From contig CM077823.1 in assembly GCA_039720395.1 (NCBI GenBank), forward strand, positions 34,306,371 to 34,370,370: a DNA stretch of 64,000 nt, given 5' to 3'. The DNA is from Liquidambar formosana. Lineage: Eukaryota > Streptophyta > Magnoliopsida > Saxifragales > Altingiaceae. The notes below the pieces were generated by a model. The model was not told the origin of the DNA. It worked only from the letters and a program-made list of their open reading frames with translations, and ran no database searches. Made by a program: the position numbers and the translations under genes. Shown here one piece after another: positions 55,717 to 64,000 of this stretch. Position 1 is the stretch's first letter. Each line of letters opens with the position of its first letter.

Positions 55717-58614
55717 TGTGTGTGTTTTTGTGCAACTATTGTTCCTATATGATTAAAAATAAAGGTTTATTTGACAGGGGTTCAACTGGGAATCATGGAA
55801 GAAGGAAGGGGGTTGGTACAACTTCTTGAAAAACTCCATTCCTGAACTGGCTACCTCTGGAATTACATATGTTTGGCTTCCTCAACCTGCTCAATCTGTT
55901 GGACCTGAAGGTATAAACTCTGTCAAGTCATCATGTTGCACACATAGAATCTGCCATGAAATTAATGATTGGATTTCTTTTGTTAAGCTTGAATGAATTT
56001 TTTTAATTCAGTAACTATAATTGTTTGTAGAGCTTCCTGATCTTAATTATGCTGTAGTAGACACACTTTCTTCTAATTAAGTTGTATTAGAAATTCAAAC
56101 TATTTATGGTGTTATTGTATCGATTTCGACCTAAGTTTGATGCAATGCAGTCAAGCTGTAGGATCAAATGATCAAATGAGATATATGTAGGCATATATAT
56201 CGTAAGGGGCAATGTTCTAAATTCTCACATTACATATTAGTCTTGGCCAAAATGCATAGGTATTGTTGAAGTGGTGAAATTTCTTTGCAAAATTTTCTTT
56301 AAAGCTCTGTTTGGATTTTGGAAAGTAGGAGGAAAAGGAAAAGAAAATGCTTAAAGTTACTTTTTTTAAAATCCAAATGTCGGATGGAATTCAAAGTTGG
56401 TATTCTTGTTATCTTTTCATGAGTTGATGCTTACGAAGTAATTAAGTTTAGATTTATGAGATGATGGTAATGATGGTGATCATCACAACAATATTTAAAG
56501 TTAATTAATATGAAATTCCTGTATGGCTTGATCATCACAACATCTTTCATTTGAAATCTTTGCCTTGATTCACATGCTTCAATGTATTTTTTTCCCCATC
56601 TCTCAAGGGTACATGCCAGGAAGGCTCTATGATCTCAACGCGTCAAAATATGGAAACCAAGATGAATTAAAGTCACTAATAAATGCCTTCCATGGCAAGG
56701 GAATCCAATGCATTGCAGATATAGTAATAAACCACAGAACTGCAGAAAGGAAAGATGGGAGAGGAATATATGCCATCTTCGAAGGAGGAACTCCAGATAA
56801 TCGCCTCGACTGGGGGCCATCCTTCATCTGTGGTGATGACACTCAATATGGCGATGGGACAGGAAATCCTGATAGTGGAGCCCCATTTGATCCTGCCCCA
56901 GACATTGACCACATAAACACAAGGGTCCAGAGGGAGCTGTCAGATTGGATGAATTGGCTAAAAACTGATATTGGTTTTGATGGATGGCGATTTGACTTTG
57001 CTAGGGGATATTCCCCTGCTTTTACCAAGTTATATATGAAAAACACTATGCCAAAAATTGCAGTCGGAGAAGTTTGGAATTCTCTTGCTTATGGAAGTGA
57101 TGGAAAGCCAGAGTATGACCAGGATGCTCATCGGCATGAGCTTGTGAATTGGGTAAAAGCTGCTGGTGGAGTTGTGACAGCCTTTGATTTTACAACTAAA
57201 GGGATTCTTCAAGCTGCGGTAAAAGGGGAGCTAGGAAGGATGAAGGACTCAAATGGACGGGCTCCAGGTATGATTGGAATGCTGCCAAGAAATGCTGTGA
57301 CTTTCATTGATAATCATGATACAGGTTCTACACAACAACTTTGGCCTTTCCCATCGGACAAAGTCATGCAGGGATATGTTTATATTCTCACTCATCCAGG
57401 GATCCCATCAATAGTAAGTCCTAATCCCTTGTTTCCTTCTACCTTCCTTTATCTTGCTAGATAACTAGTATCATCATATTGTTGATTAAAGCTGTTTTAA
57501 GTACAAAAGTATATCCAGAAAAGGGCCCTCAAATTCCTAGTCCTGTGTTTTGAGTGGAGGATTTACAATTTGTTGACGGAAATTCTTCAACTGCCCGAAA
57601 TATGGGAGAACAATTTCATTTTTTTTATACAAGAAGTAACTCTCTAGAATATAAATTGACTATAAGATCACCATTCATATCATATTGTGCAGCACTTCCA
57701 TGACATTAGCAAAAGATTAATCAGAGCAGTTTGAGTTTTTTGGGAAACTTGTCAAGGATATGCTTTCTGAAAGTATGGGTGTTGATGCCCAATATGTTGT
57801 TGGTTATCTTACTAGGCAACATATAGAAAGAAATTAGCATTTATATTTAGAGTAAGCATTTGCTGTTAAGTGTTAATCTTTGAGCTCCTGCTTCTTTGCA
57901 AGTCTTTTGAGAAATGGGAAAATACATGGTATATAGAATTAGTAGGTCTAAGTCCAATCTTACCCAGGCTTTTGGAGTGTGGGTAAGATTCAACTTGGTT
58001 GTGTTAAGACTTAGATGTGGTATATAAAGAGGGTTTCACGCCTCTAAAAGTTGTCTAGACTTTTGGAGTGTAGCGTGACTGCAAGTCTTCTGTAGTACTT
58101 CATTACCTCTATTCAGTCATACCGATGCATGGTTCTATAACTTTTCTCCCTTTCCATCTTACCCATAGCAAAAAAGAATTTTGAAAAAAAAAAAAGGTCC
58201 CATTACCAAATATCAGCAATGATAAACTCAGACAACGGATCCGTATTCATGAAAGGAAATTCTTCAGTCATGTTACTGTTGATTAGTGTATTCTTTTAAA
58301 ATCAAATATGCCCATGTGGTCATGTTTGAACTAATTTATATCTTATCTTGTGACAGTTTTATGATCACTTCTTTGACTGGGGTCTGAAAGATGAGATCTC
58401 TAAGCTCACAGCAATCAGGGAGAGGAACAAGATCAAACCCTGCAGTGACTTGCGTATTCTAGCGCCTGATCCGGATCTCTACTTTGCCATGATAGATGAG
58501 AAAATCATTGCCAAGATTGGGTCAAGGTATGATGTTGGAAACCTTGTCCCTTCAGGCTTCAAAATTGCTACTTCTGGAAATGATTATGCTGTGTGGGGGG
58601 AGAAAAAAATGTAG
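55557..58614 (+). CDS. AMY1: Secreted alpha-amylase, copy 3 (GH13)
   Basis: Four exons: 55557-55640, 55778-55910, 56608-57413 and 58357-58614; 426 aa, fully open. The signal peptide begins [20 protein letters not shown]. All catalytic regions are intact: [15 protein letters not shown] (Asp202), AVGEVWN (Glu227) and [10 protein letters not shown] (Asp310). It is the most diverged of the three complete copies: GITYVW for [20 protein letters not shown], an [11 protein letters not shown] segment in exon 4, and one extra Gly near the end (AVWGEKKM). Intron 1 has an expanded (TA)n run, intron 3 a SINE-like insert, and intron 2 lacks the 120-bp MITE. Its promoter has a duplicated block. Poly(A) signal at 58736. 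Probably functional. Confidence 0.95.
55655..55717. repeat. (TA)n microsatellite in intron 1 of amylase copy 3
   Basis: Two TA runs split by one G enlarge this intron to 137 bases, against 84-96 in the other copies. Confidence 0.9.
57957..58196 (+). mobile_element. SINE-like insert in intron 3 of amylase copy 3
   Basis: Copies 1 and 2 read ...CAATCT|CCCATCACT... here, whereas copy 3 has about 240 extra bases between CAATCT and CCCATTACC, ending in a 12-base A-run. Its 3' part resembles the retroposon at 19986-20055. No clean target duplication could be identified. Confidence 0.6.
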
Positions 58615-58749
58615 TGTTTTATGATCATCTTTGAAATGTATGTGTAACAGAGTTTATGATTCAATTAGCAATATCTCTCTTATAAGTGATTCTGAAATCT
58701 TCAACAAAATTTATATGTTGAGTCATTATTGATGAAATAAAAGCTAAGA

Positions 58750-60408
58750 CATCCAATCATTATAACAAGTTTTGTTCCTTTCCTTTTTGATAAGAGGAAA
58801 TCCACAGTAAGCTTTTAGAGGTAGACCCCAAATTGGAAAACGTTGTGCATTGGACGGACCAGCTAGGTGCCTGGGTCCATGACCAAGGGTGGGCTTACTT
58901 GGTATGACTCTTCTATGGTTGTCTCTAATGTCATGGTCCTCAACGCGATTTCTTCCTAGTATGTCTTTGGTACGTGACGCCTCGCACATGGTTCCCTATT
59001 TATGCGTCTGGCATCTCGTACTGTTAAAGGCCCCAACATTAATTGGTATGGAATGGTTGGCATTCAACCTATGAAGACTAATTGCCTTGTGAGTTGTGAC
59101 CAACTAGTGAAATGTGAATTGGATACAAATTTGTTGGAGAACTCACTTAGACATGTTAGTTTGTTTAATTTGAAATTAAATAATTTAAAAAGTCTAATAT
59201 AATATTGAAGGTACAATCTATTATCTTGAAATAACAAATTCAAGAAAATAATGATTATCATTACAAATAAGTATGGAAATTCAAAATAATGGTATTTCAT
59301 AAAGTCCTTAGAATTGATTTTACAACAGCAACTATAGCAACTATAGTAATAACTTCAATATTTTAAAATATTCTAATTCAAGATGATGAATTTATGCCTT
59401 AAACCTTCTGTAAAATTTCTTGAATTATTTAATTTCGAATTAAACGTCCAAACAGACCCATACTTAATGACCCAAATTAGTGACTGCTAGTGACTCAATT
59501 AATGAACGTCCCAAGCACTAATAGAGTTTGGATTCTCACATCAAATATTTTGGACACATTTTTTATCAATTCAAAATAAATAAAAAATAAAAAAACCCAA
59601 CCTACCAAGTCGGTATACCGGCCAGGATTGCTCACTTTTGACGCCCTTACTTTACAGTCTATCTTTTAATTATATTTTTTTTTCTTGGTGGGGCCATGGG
59701 GGACTAGGGAGAAGGACCCTCCAATTTAACAAAGACGCAAAAAGATGGACTCCTCCATCTAACAAATTCATCCATCTTAGCTAGATCAAAAATTCTGTGA
59801 CCAAAGACTTTGAGGAAAAGTAGCTAACATGGTCACGTCTTCTAACATCTTTTGTACTCGAGAAAAACTTACAAAACGTGTGAAACGGGTGATGAATATT
59901 ATGAGTTCAAGAGTTTGATTCTGACACGTAATTAAAATTGTAAAGCCAAACTGTAATTGGATGGGAATGATCATTCCTCTTGAGTTGGGAATGAATGCCT
60001 ATTCCCGTCAAAGAGGAAATAAATTCTACAAAGGAATGATCATTTTATTCTTTTGGACTACCAAACAAATCACTTGGGATAATGCTTAGAATCACCAATC
60101 AGTTCCCTCCTTTATTCTCTCATAACAAACGCAATTTAGGCTATTTTTTATGTATGAATGGAAGTGGGAATAGAATGGTGATTCCATAATTTTTAAAAAA
60201 TAAAGTCAACATTTGGTAGGCCTAAAGAATAGAATGTCGATTCCCTTGTCGGAGCCTATTTACTTCAAAAAAAGAATAATTATTTCTTCCCAAATTAAGA
60301 GAAATAGCCATATATTCCCACCTTTTAAAGAATATGACAAAGTGGTTTTAATCTCATCTTTTCCATTTCATTCCCACTCTTTACCAAACATTGGAATATA
60401 ATAACCAT
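58750..60408. other. Spacer after amylase copy 3, MITE-like words, no gene
   Basis: The downstream homology with copies 1 and 2 stops near 58830 (after CTTTTAGAGGTA). From about 59950 to 60400 there are GGAATGATCATTCC-like inverted words recalling a hAT-derived MITE, boundaries unresolved. No coding series. Confidence 0.45.
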
Positions 60409-60835
60409 TTCATCAAGGGTTTAATTTCTTTTGTGCCCTTATCATCTTGAATCCCAGCATTCAATTCTATTGGGCCAACCATACTCGAAACCTCCCTAGG
60501 TAATTGACATTAATTCTTCAATTTGTTTTATTTAAGAACCTGTCTTGCAAAATCAATTTGTTTTATTTTATAAACTACACGAATGAATTTTTACACTCAA
60601 ATTTCACAATACATTTAGACACCTCATTTGGAGTGAAATTCATCCAACTAATCGAAGCATGCTGAATTTTGACATTAAAAAAAAAAAAAACTAAAACAAA
60701 AAAACTAAACTAGAAGTCAAAAATCACTAAATTGTATGTCCTACACAAAATAAATAGACGAAATATAGTAGAATTTTAAATTTACCCTTTTGGTCCTTCA
60801 ATTGTGATAAACAAAAACCCGAGTATAATTTATAA

Positions 60836-61245
60836 GAAGGGGGCTATTGCCACCACATAAAGTACTTTAAACCCCCCATTAGTTTACATTTTTTAAGATT
60901 TTATAAAAAACATAAAAGATTTTTATGAAAACTAATCATATTGTTTATTAGAAAATGTTGTTCGGAACAACTTTGTAGAATGAAGTTTTTCCAAAATCTA
61001 TCATTTACACAGACTTTTTGGCCATTTACAATCTTTATTTTAGTTTCCATGAAAAATGGCTAAACAGTGTACTTAAATGACAAATTTTGGAAACAACTTC
61101 TTCTACAAAGCTGTCTGGAATGATGTTTTCTAATAAACTACGTGATTAGTTTTCGTAAAATTTTTTTTATATTTTTCATAAAACTTAAAAAATATAAATT
61201 AAGCGGAGGCTTAGAGTATTTTATGTGGTGGCAATAGCTTGGCCC
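60836..61245. mobile_element. MITE, same family as 2388-2811, with clean target duplication
   Basis: Ends GAAGGGGGCTATTGCCACCA and, as reverse complement of the right, GGGCCAAGCTATTGCCACCA, then CATAAA(G/A)TACT. A perfect 9-bp AATTTATAA flanks it (60827-60835 and 61246-61254). Block A shows the empty site near 48445 (GTATAATTTATAAACTTCT). It inserted after the block A/B duplication, or was lost precisely from block A, which is unlikely. Confidence 0.92.
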
Positions 61246-61396
61246 AATTTATAAACTTCTTATTTGCTTTGCCTTTTTTCTTTGTTGGGGAAGGGGAGAC
61301 AATTCAAGATTGGCAAATATTTACACCTAGAACTATATTTGAGCACTTTATACACATAACAAAAATCTAAGAATGTTTTGGAGGCCCTACCTATCC

Positions 61397-61573
61397 GGAT
61401 TCGGATTTGGTGCAGTTGACTACTTTTACTGTATGGTGCAGATAATGTAGGATTGATGATAGGTGGGTAAGGAGGAGAAATGAAGGGCTGTTAGGCATTG
61501 GGCGTCAAATGCATCTCTCGAATTCGATCCTATAGTTACTACACCATGCAGTAAATGCACCAAATCCAAATCC
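61397..61573. mobile_element. Hairpin MITE, GATTTGGTGCAGT family, copy 3 (internally deleted)
   Basis: Ortholog of 48619-48834. About 35-40 bases of the centre, between CTCTCGAATT and CGATCCTA, are missing. Confidence 0.75.
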
Positions 61574-62093
61574 CTACCTATCCCCTGCCTCCAACCATGG
61601 ACGAGGCCAACTATTCCCAATCCTGAAAGGAGCAGTCAAACACCATTCATTACTTTCATTATACATTACTCTAATTTTCAATAGTGATGGTTATAAGCTT
61701 TTTACCCTCTTTTTAATTTTTCGGTTTGTGATAAAAATAACAAAAGATCGGATGTCTCCGAAGAGAACTAAAAATAGGAAAAGATGAAGTTTTATAAATT
61801 TCTTGTCACATTAACTTAATAAAAAAATAAATAAATCTAAATAATTAGTTAGTCTAAAGAGATAATGAGAAGTTAAACCTTAGACCTTCTTTCAACTTTT
61901 TATGACATAAATTCTCAGATTTTCTTTAAACTTCTTGAGACGTAAATCTTAAGAATGAAAAAGTTAAACCTCAGACCCTCTTTCGACTTCTTGAGACATA
62001 TATCCTCAGATTTTTTTTCGATTTCTTGAAACGTAAATCTTAAAAATCAATCATCCATCTCTAAAGCTTACTCTCAAAATGCAAATAAACCAT

Positions 62094-62442
62094 GGGGCTA
62101 GCTATCTAACCCCCTTAGCTATTTTAGCTAGCCAAATCATTTTTTTCCTTCTCTAATGGGTTAGCTATTTTAGCTATCGTTATTTCGGCTAGCTACATTT
62201 AGCTAGCGAATGTTCTTTAGCTAAACTATTTTTAGTTAAAAAGGTTATATTTGTCCTCTCCATATGCATCATTCTCTTTTTATCTCTTCACCAATTGATT
62301 AAAAAAAGAAAGATTATTAATAAAAATTTGAAATAGCTCAAATTAAAAAAATGTCACTTGGATAGCTAGCTAGCTATTTTAAAAAATGTCATTTTGCTAA
62401 CTAAAGTAGCAAAAAAATATTTAATACCCTTGGAGATGCTCT
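62094..62442. mobile_element. TAGCTAG-type MITE, copy 3
   Basis: Ortholog of 49361-49711 in block B, with the same boundary to the amylase promoter. Confidence 0.65.
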
Positions 62443-63004
62443 TAGTCCTTCCTCAAGCCTATGCATTCGATAAGTGAATAAACAGAGAGTCAGAGAATGA
62501 AACTCAAAACTTTCAATTTTTGAAACGTAACCCTTTGTTATGTCCACCACTCTTGTGGGTTTGTAAGATAATAATAAGAATAATAAAAACAATTGTGAAT
62601 ACAAATAGATGAGAAAAAAGATACAAACTCAAATCAGAAGTTTCCTGAAAATTCCCCCACAATTCTCCCCTTGGACTTCTCCTTAACTATCGCTTGATTT
62701 TTCTCGTGTTTTTTTTTCTTCCTTGATGGCATTGTACCAGTCAATTTTGGGGGCTATTGCAGTCAAGTTTTCACGCCTTGATCTTATCAGTGCAGAAATA
62801 TATAACAATATAACAAGAGAATAGTCACAAAGGAGACCCTGGGTCAACTTCACTACTTTTGTAATTTATACTAATTAATTAAAATTACAAATAGATTAGC
62901 CTTTATTACCTTTCAAAACCTAATTAATATCCCCAAATATGACTGGGAGTTAGAAAAACTATATATACACACACGAAACTACATATACAAACATACAAGA
63001 AAAC

Positions 63005-64000
63005 ATGAGCAGTACCACTTCTCTATGCTATCTCCTATTTTTCATCTCTCTCATACCCAACTTCACATCTTCTCAAATATTATTTCAGGTACATATAAGA
63101 AATAATATATATATATATATATATATTGTGTGTTATTCTGCAACTATTGAATTCTATGTGATTAAAATAAAGGTTTCTTGACAGGGGTTCAACTGGGAAT
63201 CATGGAAGAAGGAAGGGGGATGGTACAACTTCTTGAAAAACTCCATTCCTGAACTGTCCACCTCTGGAGTTACCCATGTTTGGCTTCCTCAACCTGCTCA
63301 GTCTGCTGCACCTGAAGGTATAAACCATGTGAAGTCATCCTGCTGTACACCTATACTCTGCCTTGAAATGATAGGGTTTCTCTTGTTAATCTTGCATGAA
63401 TAATATAAACTATAATTGTTTGTAGAGTTTTCTCGATCATCTTAATTCTGTTATAGTACGTTAGACACGGTTTCTTCCAATTAAGCTGTATTAGTAATTC
63501 AAATTCAGTAACTATAGTTGCTTATGGTGTTATTGTATCTGATTTCTACCTGATTTTGATGCAATGCAGTCTAGCTGTATGATCAAATGATTATAAGTTT
63601 CTGGTGATATATATTTATATGTAGACATGTACATCTATACAGCAATGTTCAGGTGCTTGACGGCATGCATATGTGTTGCTGATAGTGATTGTTCATATTT
63701 GTCACACTCTTGCGCGTGATTGTCATGAACAGTCCTCATCAGCGTTGCACCCACTTGAACATTTCATATCATATAGGTTAAGTACACATAGTAAGTGGTA
63801 CTTTTCTTTTTTTTTTTTTTTTTTTTTTTCTGTCTCATTATATTCTAGTCTTGGCCAAAATGCATTGGAAATGTTTAAGTGTTGAAATTTCTTTGCAAAA
63901 TTTTCTTCAAGGCTCTGTTAGGACCTCAGAAAGTAGGAGGGAAAGGAAAAGAAAATTCTTAAAATTGATTTAAAATGATTTGCTTTCTTTAGCATTTTCT
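63005..64000 (+). CDS. AMY1: Secreted alpha-amylase, copy 4 (partial, runs off the window)
   Basis: Exon 1 (63005-63088) encodes the same signal peptide as copy 2, and exon 2 (63185-63317) encodes [20 protein letters not shown] and on to QSAAPEG; both have good splice sites. Intron 2 carries the 120-bp MITE (63644-63763) and runs past position 64000, so exons 3 and 4 with the catalytic residues are not visible. QSAAPEG (QSVAPEG in copy 1) and intron identity show it is the sister of copy 2. Whether it shares the copy 2 deletion cannot be seen. Confidence 0.9.

Larger units (their letters stand above)
60409..64000 (+). repeat. Segmental duplication, block B (amylase unit 4)
   Basis: Counterpart of 48026-51243; extends beyond the window. 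It differs chiefly by the extra MITE at 60836-61245 and a deletion in the hairpin MITE at 61397-61573. Confidence 0.92.

Noticed and set aside
1..64000. CRISPR arrays, rRNA or tRNA genes, integrated viral genes
   Set aside because: None found; tandem structures are minisatellites, and no reverse transcriptase, coat protein or viral replicase frame was recognised.

Overview
The window is plant nuclear DNA, most likely from a woody eudicot (the species cannot be named from sequence alone). It is AT-rich. It has GT-AG introns of 80-1,900 bases, plant-only gene families and a dense population of small non-autonomous transposons (hAT-like, Mutator-like, Helitron, SINE, solo LTR). There are no prokaryotic operons, rRNA or tRNA genes, or CRISPR arrays. 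Long introns mean that most open frames above about 60 codons are chance frames; the exon models below were built by reading splice junctions and frame by hand.

Layout. (1) 1-18 kb is gene-free transposon territory. It holds a class II element with a 9-bp target duplication (2.2-3.2 kb), two Helitrons joined head-to-tail of which one was split by a 2.5-kb Mutator-like element carrying an Ulp1-protease-like exon (7.3-10.3 kb), an orphan promoter-like island rich in ACGT motifs (10.4-11.0 kb), a third Helitron-like element, nested inverted repeats (12.1-12.9 kb), a 1.05-kb fold-back element (15.4-16.4 kb) and an 841-bp hAT-like element. (2) 18.26-21.36 kb: a complete nine-exon cytochrome P450 of the CYP707A family (abscisic acid 8'-hydroxylase, 472 aa). 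(3) 21.4-32.4 kb: intergenic, with MITEs, a probable solo LTR and a possible orphan 5' end on the minus strand. (4) 32.75-39.06 kb: a complete six-exon ceramide synthase, LAG1/LOH2-type (292 aa). (5) 40.8-64.0 kb: a tandem array of secreted GH13 alpha-amylase genes. Three are complete (425, 422 and 426 aa) and the fourth is cut by the window edge. An extra promoter copy without a gene lies in front of the first.

How the genes relate. The CYP707A enzyme catabolises ABA; the amylases hydrolyse starch and in many plants are induced by gibberellin and repressed by ABA. The ceramide synthase is an unrelated ER membrane enzyme. Nothing shows the three loci are co-regulated. The amylase array is the most dynamic part. 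Copies 2 and 4 are sister duplicates lying in a 3.2-3.6-kb homologous segment. Copy 2 has lost three codons beside a catalytic aspartate. Transposon insertions present in one duplicate and absent from another give clean empty-site comparisons that order the events.
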